Origin: Comamonadaceae bacterium
Lineage (GTDB): Bacteria; Pseudomonadota; Gammaproteobacteria; Burkholderiales; Burkholderiaceae_C
Assembly: GCA_025352965.1 (NCBI GenBank)
Contig: JANXRP010000195.1
Coordinates: 1-35,717 of the forward strand
Length of the DNA: 35,717 nucleotides
Reading direction: 5' to 3'
A model generated the notes under the pieces. That model ran no database searches, was not told where the DNA came from, and saw nothing but the letters and a program-made list of their open reading frames with translations. This document shows, piece after piece, positions 11,001 through 19,194 of this stretch. The position numbers and the translations under genes were made by a program. The number at the start of each line of letters is the position of its first letter. Within the stretch, counting starts at the first letter, position 1.

Positions 11001-12240
11001 GCGTCATAAAGTGCCGTATGGCGCAGTGCTTGCGATCAAACCAGATCAGGCGATTAAAGCTGGTACTGTATTGGCGAACTGGGATCCACTCACACGTCCG
11101 ATTATTTCGGAGTTTGCAGGTAAGGTTCAATTTGAAAATATCGAAGAGGGCGTGACAGTTGCCAAGCAGGTTGATGATGTGACGGGTCTGTCAACGCTAG
11201 TCGTGATCGATCCTAAGCGTCGCGGTGCTGCCAAAGTGATTCGTCCACAGGTCAAACTTTTGGATGCGTCTGGCAAGGAAATCAAAATCCCAGGTACTGA
11301 GCACGCTGTAACGATTGGCTTGCCAGTGGGCGGTCTCGTTCAAGTGCGTGATGGTCAAGACATCAATCCGGGTGAAGTGCTGGCACGTATCCCCATGGAA
11401 GGTCAAAAGACGCGCGATATTACGGGTGGTTTACCGCGCGTGGCTGAACTCTTCGAAGCGCGTGCGCCAAAAGACAAAGGTATGCTGGCTGAGATGACGG
11501 GCACGATTTCTTTTGGTAAGGAAACCAAAGGTAAAGTGCGTCTCCAAATTACAGATCCAGATGGCAAAGTGTGGGAAGAGCTTGTGCCTAAAGAGAAAAA
11601 CTTGGTGGTGCATGAAGGTCAAGTCGTTAACAAGGGCGAGAGCATTATTGATGGCCCAGCGGATCCACAAGACATTCTGCGTCTGCTGGGTTCGGAAGAG
11701 TTGGCACGCTACATTGTGGACGAAGTGCAAGACGTTTATCGCCTGCAAGGCGTGAAGATCAACGACAAGCACATTGAAGTGATTGTTCGCCAGATGTTGC
11801 GCCGCGTGGTCATTGAGAACTCTGGTGACTCACGCTACATTGCAGGCGAACAAGTCGAGCGTTCAGAAATCCTGAACACCAATGACGCGCTACGTGCCGA
11901 AGGCAAGTTGCCAGCGACATACACCAATGTGCTCTTAGGTATTACCAAAGCATCTCTGTCCACCGACAGCTTCATCAGCGCAGCATCGTTCCAAGAGACG
12001 ACACGCGTGCTGACCGAAGCTGCCATCATGGGCAAGCGTGATGAACTGCGTGGCCTCAAGGAAAACGTGATCGTGGGTCGTTTGATTCCAGCAGGTACAG
12101 GTTTGGCTTACCACCAAGCTCGCGCTGCAAAAGATCAAATGGACGACGTAGAGCGCCGCCGTATTGCGGAAGAGGAAGCGCAAGCCGAAGAAGCCGAAGG
12201 TACAGCAGGCGCTGCGGCCGAGGATGGAGTTGTTGCGTAA
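8023..12240 (+). CDS. rpoC: DNA-directed RNA polymerase subunit beta'
   Basis: The beta' subunit carries the catalytic magnesium site. The 1405-residue length matches E. coli (1407). An N-terminal zinc ribbon [20 protein letters not shown] lies near residues 70-88. The absolutely conserved [12 protein letters not shown] starts at residue 456, with its three Asp binding magnesium. A second zinc site includes [20 protein letters not shown]. The trigger loop region reads [20 protein letters not shown]. The acidic, Ala/Glu-rich tail (about 20 residues) is low complexity. AAAGGAA precedes ATG 8023. A terminator-like hairpin lies 48 bases after the stop, inside the next gene's frame. Confidence 0.98.
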   Translation: MKSILDLFKQFTPTENFSAIKIAMASPEKIRSWSFGEVKKPETINYRTFKPERDGLFCAKIFGPIKDYECLCGKYKRLKHRGVICEKCGVEVTQTKVRRERMGHIDLAAPCAHIWFLKSLPSRLGMVLDMTLRDIERVLYFEAYVVTDPGMTPLKKYGIMSEDEFDAKEQEYGDEFVAKMGAEGIKELLASIDIEGEIERLRGDLTGSETKVKKNSKRLKILEAFKKSGIKPEWMILEVLPVLPPDLRPLVPLDGGRFATSDLNDLYRRVINRNGRLGRLLELKAPEIIARNEKRMLQEAVDSLLDNGRRGKAMTGANKRTLKSLADMIKGKGGRFRQNLLGKRVDYSGRSVITVGPTLKLHQCGLPKLMALELFKPFIFSRLEALGIATTIKAAKKEVESGSPIVWDLLEEVIREHPVMLNRAPTLHRLGIQAFEPILIEGKAIQLHPLVCSAFNADFDGDQMAVHVPLSVEAQMEARTLMLASNNILFPASGEPSIVPSQDVVLGLYYATRERTNAKGEGLIFADIAEVERAMDAGVTEITAKVNVRLTEHVLDKETGEFTPSTKIWATTVGRALLSEILPKGLAFENINKALTKKEISKLIKMSFRKCGLKATVVFADQLLQAGFRLATKAGISISIDDMLVPKEKEGIIARAETEVKEIAQQYASGLVTVGERYNKVVDIWGKAGDEVSKVMMAQLATEKVVDRHGKTVNQESFNSIYMMADSGARGSAAQIRQVAGMRGLMAKPDGSIIETPIKANFRDGLNVLEYFISTHGARKGLADTALKTANSGYLTRRLVDVTQDLVVREQDCGTYLGSTMRSIVEGGETMEALRDRVLGRSTAEEVLHPETRAVLMESGVLLDEDNIEMLEAAGVDEIKVRTALTCETRFGICAKCYGRDLGRGGLINAGEAVGVIAAQSIGEPGTQLTMRTFHIGGAASRAAVISNVEAKSSGMIGFNATMRYVTNGKKELVVIARSGEIIINDEHGRERERHKVPYGAVLAIKPDQAIKAGTVLANWDPLTRPIISEFAGKVQFENIEEGVTVAKQVDDVTGLSTLVVIDPKRRGAAKVIRPQVKLLDASGKEIKIPGTEHAVTIGLPVGGLVQVRDGQDINPGEVLARIPMEGQKTRDITGGLPRVAELFEARAPKDKGMLAEMTGTISFGKETKGKVRLQITDPDGKVWEELVPKEKNLVVHEGQVVNKGESIIDGPADPQDILRLLGSEELARYIVDEVQDVYRLQGVKINDKHIEVIVRQMLRRVVIENSGDSRYIAGEQVERSEILNTNDALRAEGKLPATYTNVLLGITKASLSTDSFISAASFQETTRVLTEAAIMGKRDELRGLKENVIVGRLIPAGTGLAYHQARAAKDQMDDVERRRIAEEEAQAEEAEGTAGAAAEDGVVA

Positions 12241-12261
12241 CTTGCGTTGTAGAGCGGCGCA

Positions 12262-13659
12262 GTGCTAGCTTTGTCTTTGCAACTAGGAGCCACGGCGAAA
12301 GCCGTGGCTTTTGTCATGGCGGGTCGCTCTCTGAGTGATGTTCTGCAGGACGGCTCGGTCGTCAAGCCCGATTTGCGTGCCGGTGTGCAGGCGCTAAGTT
12401 TTGCCGTGCTGCGCAATTGGGGCATGGCGCGTGCATTACGCGAATTACTTGCGCCACGTGAGCCTATGCCGCCTGTTGATGCGCTTTTGTGTACGGCGCT
12501 TGCGTTGCTGGTGAGCGAGCCTGACTCGGGTGCGAGCTATACGGACTTCACGCTTGTGAATCAAGCGGTCGATGCGGCGAAGGCACACTCTAAAACACGT
12601 ACGAGTAGTAGCTTCATTAACGCTACGCTACGTCGATTTTTGCGTGAACGCGAAGCCTTGATGCAGCAAGTGCTGCAAAACGAAGAAGCACAGTACAACC
12701 ATCCGCAGTGGTGGATTGATCAACTAAGGCGTGAGCAACCGCATAAATGGCAAGCGATTTTGGCTGCCAATCAAATGAAGCCATCTTTGAGCTTGCGTGT
12801 GAATTTGGCGAAGACAACCTTAGTCGCTTTCACTGAATTGCTTGCGGAGCAAGCTGTGGCATTGCAAGGTGCGGAATCGACACTCGCGCAGACCAAGCTG
12901 GATAAGGGCTGCGGGCTCGTTTTACAAGATGCGCCACCTGTGCCTAGCCTGCCACATTACGCTGAGGGTTGGTTCTCGGTACAAGATGTGGCGGCGCAGG
13001 GCGCGGCGAATCAATTGTTGAGTGACGAGTTCTTGCTCGCGTTAGTTGCACGTGCAAAGCAAGGGCACAAGATCCGTGTGCTAGATGCTTGTGCTGCGCC
13101 AGGCGGGAAAACCACACATTTGATTGAGCGGCTCTTGCAAGCCTTCGCTCATGCGGGGATGCCCGTGCTATCAGGTGAGGATTGGGGTAAACACTTTGAG
13201 GTGATTGCACTTGAAGTAGATGCCAAGCGTGCGAAGCGCATCCATGAAAATTTGAGTCGATTGAAGCAGCGTGCGACGGTCAAAATTGTTGATGCAGTGA
13301 ATGTTGCTAATTGGTGGGATGGTGTTCCATTTGATGCCGTTTTATTGGACGCGCCTTGCACAGCGTCGGGCATTGTGCGTCGTCATCCTGATGTGCGTTG
13401 GCTTCGGCGTGAGTCGGATGCTGACGCCATGGGGCAACTTCAACTCCTCATGTTGCAATCACTCTGGGCTGCCTTGCGTCTGCATGGACGGTTACTCTAC
13501 GCGACCTGTTCTGTGTTTGAGGCTGAGGGTGCGGTGGTCAAGCAGCGATTTTTGCAAGTCCAGAGCAATGCAAAAGCGTTAGACTCGCACGGTCTATGGC
13601 TTCCCTCTTCCCAGCACGATGGTTTTTACGATGCACTTTTTGAAAAAACACCCGCTTAG
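12262..13659 (+). CDS. rsmB: 16S rRNA m5C967 methyltransferase RsmB
   Basis: RsmB uses S-adenosylmethionine to methylate C967 of 16S rRNA. The N-terminal part is a NusB-like helical domain. The methyltransferase core shows LDACAAPGGKTTHLIERL from about residue 274 (SAM binding), LLDAPCTASGIVRRHPD with Cys 366, and YATCSV with catalytic Cys 416. With GTG 12262 the protein has 465 residues. I prefer this start because QLGATAKAVAFVMAGRS resembles the N-terminus I recall for betaproteobacterial RsmB. However, a terminator hairpin occupies codons 9-17, and ATG 12316 just after it is the alternative start. fmt, the usual upstream neighbour, is absent; rpoC lies there instead. Confidence 0.9.
   Translation: MLALSLQLGATAKAVAFVMAGRSLSDVLQDGSVVKPDLRAGVQALSFAVLRNWGMARALRELLAPREPMPPVDALLCTALALLVSEPDSGASYTDFTLVNQAVDAAKAHSKTRTSSSFINATLRRFLREREALMQQVLQNEEAQYNHPQWWIDQLRREQPHKWQAILAANQMKPSLSLRVNLAKTTLVAFTELLAEQAVALQGAESTLAQTKLDKGCGLVLQDAPPVPSLPHYAEGWFSVQDVAAQGAANQLLSDEFLLALVARAKQGHKIRVLDACAAPGGKTTHLIERLLQAFAHAGMPVLSGEDWGKHFEVIALEVDAKRAKRIHENLSRLKQRATVKIVDAVNVANWWDGVPFDAVLLDAPCTASGIVRRHPDVRWLRRESDADAMGQLQLLMLQSLWAALRLHGRLLYATCSVFEAEGAVVKQRFLQVQSNAKALDSHGLWLPSSQHDGFYDALFEKTPA
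12288..12312 (+). terminator. Intrinsic terminator of rpoC, inside the 5' end of rsmB
   Basis: AGCCACGGC (12288-12296) and GCCGTGGCT (12301-12309) form a perfect 9-bp GC-rich stem with a GAAA tetraloop, followed by four T (12309-12312). This is a classical Rho-independent terminator 48 bases after the rpoC stop. It falls within the open reading frame that begins at GTG 12262. Confidence 0.8.
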
Positions 13660-14275
13660 GCTTGGCGGCTCAGTGTATCGACTTTGGCTCGTGCTATGCG
13701 CAGCATGGCTCTACGGCTTGCTTGCTGGGTCGGCGTTTGCACAAACGAGTAGTGCGGAAATCCAAAACTTTAAGGCAGTGCGGCTCAATCAAGATTTGAT
13801 GATATCGGCGGACATTAAGTTTGAGCTGCCCAACTCTATTGAAGAGGCGATGTACAAAGGCGTCTCGCTTACCTTTGTGAGTGAGCTGGAAGTGGCAAGG
13901 GAGCGTTGGTACTGGCTAGACAAAACAGTGGTCACGGTAAGTCGTCAAACACGTATTTCATATCAAGCTTTGACGCGGCGTTGGCGTGTTTTACCTTGGA
14001 CAGAGAGCGGCGTAGTCACAGGTCTTGGGGTTCAATTGCCGCAAACGTATGAAACACTGCCCGAAGCCTTAGGTGTTGCGCAGCGCATTTATAACTGGCG
14101 TGTCACGCCTAGTAGCGAGCTTGGCGAGGGCGCTTACTCTATGCAACTGCGCTATAGGCTTGATATTTCTCAGCTACCAAAGCCACTGCAAATTGGCTTA
14201 CTTGGGCAAGGCGATTGGTCTATTAACGCGAGCGCTCGCCAGCGTTTCCAATTAACTGACGCGAGTGCACCATGA
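13619..14275 (+). CDS. DUF4390 family secreted protein
   Basis: This 218-residue protein starts within the last 41 bases of rsmB and overlaps the next gene by four bases (ATGA). A signal peptide is clear: positive residues, then LWLVLCAAWLYGLLAGSAFA and a probable cleavage before QTSSAEIQNF. The mature part has alternating beta-type segments (LNQDLMISADIKFELPN, GVSLTFVSELEVARERWYW) and no catalytic motif I recognise. This matches DUF4390, whose function is unknown to me and which sits between rsmB and ntrY in many betaproteobacteria. Coupled translation with the sensor kinase suggests, without proof, a periplasmic partner of that kinase. Start may instead be ATG 13631. Confidence 0.85.
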   Translation: MVFTMHFLKKHPLRLGGSVYRLWLVLCAAWLYGLLAGSAFAQTSSAEIQNFKAVRLNQDLMISADIKFELPNSIEEAMYKGVSLTFVSELEVARERWYWLDKTVVTVSRQTRISYQALTRRWRVLPWTESGVVTGLGVQLPQTYETLPEALGVAQRIYNWRVTPSSELGEGAYSMQLRYRLDISQLPKPLQIGLLGQGDWSINASARQRFQLTDASAP

Positions 14276-16116
14276 ACGATTTGTTGCGTCATGCCGCGAC
14301 CACGAGGCGTATCTTCCGCACTGGGGTTGGGCTGGCGCTGCTAGCGGCTACGGTGCTGATTTATTTATTGGTGCGTGCAGTTGACCACCATAGTTTGAGC
14401 GATCAAAATATTGGCTATCTGCTGCTGTTCAATGGCGCCGTGGCGGTGGTCTTACTTTCAGCGATTGCCGCGATGGCTTGGCGCCTGCGCCAACGCTTGC
14501 GAGAAGGGCGTTTTGGTAGCAAATTGTTGATTAAATTAGCGGCTATTTTTGCGTTGGTGGGTGTGTTGCCTGGCATGCTTATTTATAGTGTTTCTTATCA
14601 ATTTGTCTCGCGCTCTATTTCATCTTGGTTTGATGTACGGGTAGAGGGCGCTTTGGAAGCTGGGCTTGGACTGGGTCGTTCGACGTTAGATAGGCTGTCG
14701 ACTGATTTATCTAATAAAACACGGTTGGGAGCGCAAAGCCTAGAACTTGACACGAACACGGTTATGGGTGTCAAGCTTGATCGCATGCGTGAGCAAATCG
14801 GCGCGGACGATGCGCAAATATGGAGCCATGCAGGAGCACTGTTGGCCAGCAGCGGTGAATCGCGTTTTCAATTAGCACCAGAAAAACCAACGATACAGCA
14901 GATGAGGAGCCTCAAAACGCAGCGTAGTATCAGCGTGTTTGATGGGCTTGAAAGTGACGCTAAGGTGGCGCGTTTGCGAGTGATTACCCCTGTTAGTACT
15001 CCGGGCGTAGGGTTGTTGGCTGAGCCTATGTATTTGGTGGTCAGCGAGAAGCTGCCCACTACGTTGGTGGCCAATGCACTTGCCGTGCAAAGCGCTTATA
15101 CCGAATATCAAGAGCGTGCTTTGGAGCGCGATGGACTCCAAAAAATGTATATTGGTACACTGACGCTGAGTTTGTTTTTGGCTGTACTGGGTGCCTTTAT
15201 CTTGGCCGTCAGTTTGGGTAATCAACTTGTTAAACCCTTACTGGTATTGGCTCGTGGCGTTGAGCGTGTTAGCGCGGGCGATCTCAGTCCGCAACTGGTT
15301 TTGCCTGACGATAACGAATTGGCAGGTCTTACGCGTTCGTTTGCCAGCATGACACAGCAGCTATCCGATGCACGCATTGCTGAGCAAAAAAGTGAACGGA
15401 TTAAGGCTTGGAACGAAGTTGCACAGCGTGTTGCGCATGAAATTAAGAATCCATTGACGCCGATTCAGCTATCGGCTGAGCGTCTTGCCATGAAGCTTGG
15501 CGATAAATTGCAAGGCGCTGATCTGGCGCTGTTAGAAAAATCCGTGAAGACGATTGTGGAGCAGGTTGAAGCCATGAAGCGTTTAGTGAATGAATTCCGT
15601 GATTACGCAAGACTGCCTACTGCGCGTTTACAACAGATATCCTTGCGCATAGTCATTCAAGATACGCTTTCCCTATATGAACATGAGGTGCAGCAAGGTA
15701 GCGTGCAAGTGCTGGGCGATCCGTCTATCCCTTTGATTCAAGGGGATGCCGAGCAACTACGCCAAGTCATCCACAATTTACTCCAAAATGCATTGGATGC
15801 AGCGCGCTCTAATGCCGCGTTCAATCATGGCGTTGAAAGAGTGACGATTAAGCTTAGTCTAGATGAGGTTCTACAAACGGTGCACTGTGATGTTGAAGAT
15901 AACGGTGCTGGATTTGCAAACCAGATATTAGCGCGAGCATTTGAGCCTTACAACACAACCAAGCCCAAAGGTACGGGGCTTGGCCTTGCGGTCGTACGAA
16001 AGATTGTGCAGGAGCATCATGGGGAGATTGTGCTGTCCAATAAGAACGAGAGCGAGGGCGGAGGGGCTCGAGTGCGTTTATCATTTCCGTTGACTATGAG
16101 GAGGGTTGGCGTTTAG
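14272..16116 (+). CDS. ntrY: NtrY-like membrane sensor histidine kinase
   Basis: A 614-residue kinase. Hydrophobic segments lie near residues 17-37, 50-70, 85-107 and 293-316, with a presumed periplasmic sensor region of about 180 residues between the last two. A HAMP linker follows (to about 375, with PDDNELAGLTRSFASM). The phospho-acceptor site is RVAHEIKNPLTPIQLSAERL with His 389, the NtrY-type H-box. ATP-binding boxes are NLLQNALDA, DNGAGF and GTGLGLAVV. Many NtrY proteins have a PAS domain between HAMP and the His domain; here the helix runs directly on, so none fits. The ligand is unknown. Confidence 0.87.
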   Translation: MNDLLRHAATTRRIFRTGVGLALLAATVLIYLLVRAVDHHSLSDQNIGYLLLFNGAVAVVLLSAIAAMAWRLRQRLREGRFGSKLLIKLAAIFALVGVLPGMLIYSVSYQFVSRSISSWFDVRVEGALEAGLGLGRSTLDRLSTDLSNKTRLGAQSLELDTNTVMGVKLDRMREQIGADDAQIWSHAGALLASSGESRFQLAPEKPTIQQMRSLKTQRSISVFDGLESDAKVARLRVITPVSTPGVGLLAEPMYLVVSEKLPTTLVANALAVQSAYTEYQERALERDGLQKMYIGTLTLSLFLAVLGAFILAVSLGNQLVKPLLVLARGVERVSAGDLSPQLVLPDDNELAGLTRSFASMTQQLSDARIAEQKSERIKAWNEVAQRVAHEIKNPLTPIQLSAERLAMKLGDKLQGADLALLEKSVKTIVEQVEAMKRLVNEFRDYARLPTARLQQISLRIVIQDTLSLYEHEVQQGSVQVLGDPSIPLIQGDAEQLRQVIHNLLQNALDAARSNAAFNHGVERVTIKLSLDEVLQTVHCDVEDNGAGFANQILARAFEPYNTTKPKGTGLGLAVVRKIVQEHHGEIVLSNKNESEGGGARVRLSFPLTMRRVGV

Positions 16117-16129
16117 CCAATCAAAAACT

Positions 16130-16843
16130 ATGGCGCATATATTGGTAGTAGATGACGAGCACGGCATACGTGATTTGCTGTTCGAAATTTTGGATGATGA
16201 GGGGCATCAAGTAGAGTTGGCCGAAAACGCTGAACAGGCCAGAGTCGCACGGACGAGGGCTTGTCCAGATCTCGTTTTGCTTGATATCTGGATGCCTGAC
16301 ACAGATGGTGTCAGCTTACTTAAAGAGTGGTCGGGCTCTGGGCAGCTCACGATGCCTGTGGTCATGATGAGCGGTCACGCTACTATTGAAACGGCTGTCG
16401 CTGCCACCAAGCTAGGAGCTTTGTCGTTCTTAGAAAAACCGATTACATTGCAAAAATTGATGCAAGCTGTAGATGCGGGGTTAAAAAAATCGATTAACAA
16501 AAGTTTGATTTCTGATAGTGTTCAGTTAGTCAGCAGTATCACTAAAGCTGTTGTTAGTTTATCGACGCAAGTGCCATCGTTGGCACCTGAAGGCCAGTTA
16601 ATTACTCCTATGGTAGGAGGGGCATCATTGCCTCGCAGTGCCGATTTCATGCTGCGACTCGATCAGCCCTTGCGTGAAGCGAAAGAGCAGTTTGATGTCG
16701 CTTATTTCACCTATCACTTAGAGGTTGAGCACGGGTCGGTAGCGCGCGTGGCAGAAAAAACCGGACTTGAACGCACGCATTTGTATCGCAAGCTGAAGCA
16801 GCTGGGTATTGATACAGCGCGTAACAAATTAGCGCACGAGTAA
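16130..16843 (+). CDS. ntrX: NtrX-like response regulator without AAA+ domain (REC-Fis)
   Basis: The 237-residue protein begins with a receiver domain: AHILVVDDEHGIRDLL, phospho-acceptor Asp 52 in LLDIWMPDTDG, and the conserved Lys in FLEKP. After a linker rich in Ser/Val comes a Fis-type DNA-binding segment, VARVAEKTGLERTHLYRKLK. Canonical NtrX has an ATPase module of about 240 residues between these parts for sigma-54 activation. No Walker A, GAFTGA or related motif is visible here. It is thus more likely a simple DNA-binding regulator. ATG 16130 fits the family start; the ribosome site is weak, with GGAGGG 25 bases upstream at the end of the kinase gene. Confidence 0.86.
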   Translation: MAHILVVDDEHGIRDLLFEILDDEGHQVELAENAEQARVARTRACPDLVLLDIWMPDTDGVSLLKEWSGSGQLTMPVVMMSGHATIETAVAATKLGALSFLEKPITLQKLMQAVDAGLKKSINKSLISDSVQLVSSITKAVVSLSTQVPSLAPEGQLITPMVGGASLPRSADFMLRLDQPLREAKEQFDVAYFTYHLEVEHGSVARVAEKTGLERTHLYRKLKQLGIDTARNKLAHE

Positions 16844-16850
16844 TTAGAGT

Positions 16851-16869
16851 AGGCTATAATAGATAGCCT
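16851..16869 (+). promoter_or_regulatory. rpmF promoter -10 inside a perfect inverted repeat
   Basis: A consensus -10 TATAAT lies at 16855-16860, about 47 bases before the rpmF start and just after the regulator gene. It sits within a perfect inverted repeat: AGGCTAT (16851-16857), five bases, ATAGCCT (16863-16869). I find no good -35 hexamer at the right distance. The repeat could be an operator covering the -10 or, if transcribed, a short 5' hairpin. Confidence 0.6.
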
Positions 16870-16906
16870 TACGATCGACGTATCCTTCTCATTTTTAGAG
16901 TTCATC

Positions 16907-17089
16907 ATGGCTGTTCAACAAAATAAAAAATCTCCTTCCAAGCGCGGAATGCACCGTGCGCATAATGCTTTAGATACTCCAGGCACTGGTATTGAGCCGA
17001 CAACAGGTGAAGTTCACTTACGCCACCACATCAGCCCAACTGGCTTTTATCGTGGTCGTAAAGTAGTGAAAACCAAAAACGACGCTTAA
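16907..17089 (+). CDS. rpmF: 50S ribosomal protein L32
   Basis: L32 is a small large-subunit protein. The 60-residue product shows the family start [20 protein letters not shown] and the middle part [18 protein letters not shown]. The zinc-binding cysteines found in some L32 proteins are absent. rpmF leading into plsX-fabHD is standard in proteobacteria. The DUF177 (yceD) gene that normally precedes rpmF is missing; the NtrX-like gene lies there instead. Confidence 0.96.
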   Translation: MAVQQNKKSPSKRGMHRAHNALDTPGTGIEPTTGEVHLRHHISPTGFYRGRKVVKTKNDA

Positions 17090-17107
17090 TCTCATTTTGA
17101 GCTTTGT

Positions 17108-17150
17108 AAAACCCAGTTTCAGACATGCTCTGGCTGGGTTTTCTGCTTTT
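17108..17150 (+). terminator. Terminator/attenuator between rpmF and plsX
   Basis: AAAACCCAG (17108-17116) pairs with CTGGGTTTT (17134-17142) in a 9-bp stem, with a T-rich tail TTTTCTGCTTTTT. It begins 19 bases after the rpmF stop and ends shortly before the plsX start. Since plsX has no clear promoter, it probably lets only part of the transcription continue, matching the higher need for L32 than for lipid enzymes. Confidence 0.7.
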
Positions 17151-17167
17151 TAACTTTCCATACTTTT

Positions 17168-18175
17168 ATGGTTATTACGACGATTAGCGTTGATGTTATG
17201 GGGGGCGATATAGGCCCTAGCATGACTTTGCCTGCTTGCCGTGCATTTTTGCAAGCACATCCGCAGGCGCATTTGATACTGGTTGGAACTACGGTTGCCC
17301 TGCATGGCTTCGAGCATGCGCGCGCCACTAAGGTCATTGCCCATGATGTCATCACCATGGACGATTCGTTGGAGACGGCGATGCGCAAAAAACGCGACTC
17401 GTCGATGCGCGTTGCGGTGGAGCAAGTCAAATCTGGTGCAGCGCAAGCGGCAGTGTCTGCTGGTAACACCGGTGCACTCATGGCGATTTCACGTTATGTT
17501 TTAAAAACGCTGGATGGCATTGAGCGCCCAGCGATTGCGGCGCAATTGCCCAATCAATTAGGTGGGAGCACCACCATGCTGGACTTGGGTGCCAACGTAG
17601 ATAGTGCGCCTGAGCACTTATTGCAATTCGCATTCTTGGGCACAGCGCTGGATACCGTTCTTAAAGAAAAAACCAAGCCTAGCGTGGGCTTGCTGAATAT
17701 TGGCGAAGAAGTCATCAAAGGTAACGAGACGATCAAAGCGGCGGGTGAATTGCTTCGCACGGCACATGAGCGCGGTGACATTTATTTCTTTGGGAATGTC
17801 GAAGGCAATGATATTTTTAAGGGTACGACCGATATCGTGGTCTGCGATGGTTTTGTGGGCAACGTAGCACTCAAAACCAGCGAAGGCTTGGCCACGATGG
17901 TGGGGGATTTTTTAAAACAAGGGTTTTCAAAAAATCTGCTCACAAAAATAGCCGCCGTGTTCGCTTATCCTGTGTTGAAAGCATTTAAAAATCGCGTTGA
18001 TCATCGTCGTTATAACGGTGCTGCATTGCTGGGCTTACGAGGGCTTGTTTTTAAGAGTCATGGCTCGGCAGATCAAGCTGGCTATGGCTTTGCGCTAGAG
18101 CGTGCGTATGATGCGGCGCGCAAAGGTTTGCTTGAGAATGTGCGGGCGAATATCGCCAAAATTCAACAAACATAA
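17168..18175 (+). CDS. plsX: Phosphate acyltransferase PlsX
   Basis: PlsX turns acyl-ACP and phosphate into acyl-phosphate, the first acyl donor for phosphatidic acid synthesis, and acts at the membrane surface. The 335-residue protein has the N-terminal signature [20 protein letters not shown] and other family segments: [46 protein letters not shown] and [23 protein letters not shown] 17168 is the first start of the frame, with no strong Shine-Dalgarno. It is followed by fabH after 24 bases, as in most proteobacterial fab operons. Confidence 0.96.
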   Translation: MVITTISVDVMGGDIGPSMTLPACRAFLQAHPQAHLILVGTTVALHGFEHARATKVIAHDVITMDDSLETAMRKKRDSSMRVAVEQVKSGAAQAAVSAGNTGALMAISRYVLKTLDGIERPAIAAQLPNQLGGSTTMLDLGANVDSAPEHLLQFAFLGTALDTVLKEKTKPSVGLLNIGEEVIKGNETIKAAGELLRTAHERGDIYFFGNVEGNDIFKGTTDIVVCDGFVGNVALKTSEGLATMVGDFLKQGFSKNLLTKIAAVFAYPVLKAFKNRVDHRRYNGAALLGLRGLVFKSHGSADQAGYGFALERAYDAARKGLLENVRANIAKIQQT

Positions 18176-18199
18176 ACATATTTGAATGGGAAGTTAGTA

Positions 18200-19177
18200 A
18201 TGAAGTATTCGCGTATTGTGTCCACGGGTAGCTATCTGCCGCCGCGACGATTGACCAACGCAGACTTGGCCGCCGAGCTGGCCACGCAAGGCGTAGAAAC
18301 CTCTGATGAGTGGATTGTGGAGCGCACAGGCATTCGTGCAAGGCATTTTGCAGCGCCTGATGTTACGAGTAGCGATCTTGCCTATGAGGCTGCTCTGCAA
18401 GCCTTATCCAGTGTGGCTTTGCAGCCTGCTGATATTGATTTAATTATTGTTGCTACATCAACGCCGGATATGGTGTTCCCCTCGGCTGCGACAATTTTGC
18501 AAAACAAACTGGGCATCACCAATGGTTGTCCTGCGTTTGATGTGCAGGCTGTTTGTAGTGGCTTTGTGTACGCGCTCACCGTAGCCGACTCATTGATTAA
18601 AACGGGCACCGCCAAGCGCGCTTTGGTGGTGGGTGCAGAAGTGTTTTCGCGCATTCTTGACTTTAAAGATCGCACAACTTGTGTGCTCTTTGGTGATGGT
18701 GCAGGCGCGGTGATTTTGGAGGCGTCCGATACGCCAGGCATCTTGGCTAGCGACCTGCATGCCGATGGTCGGCATAAAGATATTTTGTGTGTTCCCGGTA
18801 CTGTCTCAGGTGGTTTGATCTTGGGTGATCCTACGCTCAAAATGGATGGCCCTGCGGTGTTTAAGTTGGCTGTGGGCGTGCTGGAGTCAGCGGCTAGAGC
18901 CGCGCTAGCCAAGGCGGGTAAAACGGATGCGGACATTGATTGGTTAATTCCGCATCAAGCCAATATTCGGATTATGCAAAGCACGGCTAAAAAATTGAAA
19001 ATGCCAATGGAGAAACTCATCGTGACGGTTGACCAACATGGCAACACGTCCGCAGCGTCGATTCCCTTGGCGCTCGATCATGCTGTGCGAAGCGGTAAGG
19101 TGAAACGCGGCGATACCCTCATGTTAGAGGGTGTGGGTGGCGGTTTTACGTGGGGAGCCGTGCTTGTTCAATACTAA
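18200..19177 (+). CDS. fabH: 3-oxoacyl-ACP synthase III (KAS III)
   Basis: FabH starts fatty-acid synthesis by condensing an acyl-CoA primer with malonyl-ACP. The 325-residue protein has the thiolase fold with the full Cys-His-Asn triad: Cys 119 in [13 protein letters not shown], His 252 in IPHQANIRI, Asn 282 in [10 protein letters not shown]. The C-terminal glycine-rich [15 protein letters not shown] is also typical. ATG 18200 ([20 protein letters not shown]) follows GGGAAG and matches the family start; an in-frame TTG at 18182 is less likely. Confidence 0.97.
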   Translation: MKYSRIVSTGSYLPPRRLTNADLAAELATQGVETSDEWIVERTGIRARHFAAPDVTSSDLAYEAALQALSSVALQPADIDLIIVATSTPDMVFPSAATILQNKLGITNGCPAFDVQAVCSGFVYALTVADSLIKTGTAKRALVVGAEVFSRILDFKDRTTCVLFGDGAGAVILEASDTPGILASDLHADGRHKDILCVPGTVSGGLILGDPTLKMDGPAVFKLAVGVLESAARAALAKAGKTDADIDWLIPHQANIRIMQSTAKKLKMPMEKLIVTVDQHGNTSAASIPLALDHAVRSGKVKRGDTLMLEGVGGGFTWGAVLVQY

Positions 19178-19194
19178 AAATTGAAAAGAATGTA

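Noticed and set aside
18382-18936. 184-codon minus-strand frame opposite fabH
   Set aside because: Antisense to the catalytic core of fabH, Ser/Ala-rich, with no promoter or ribosome site.
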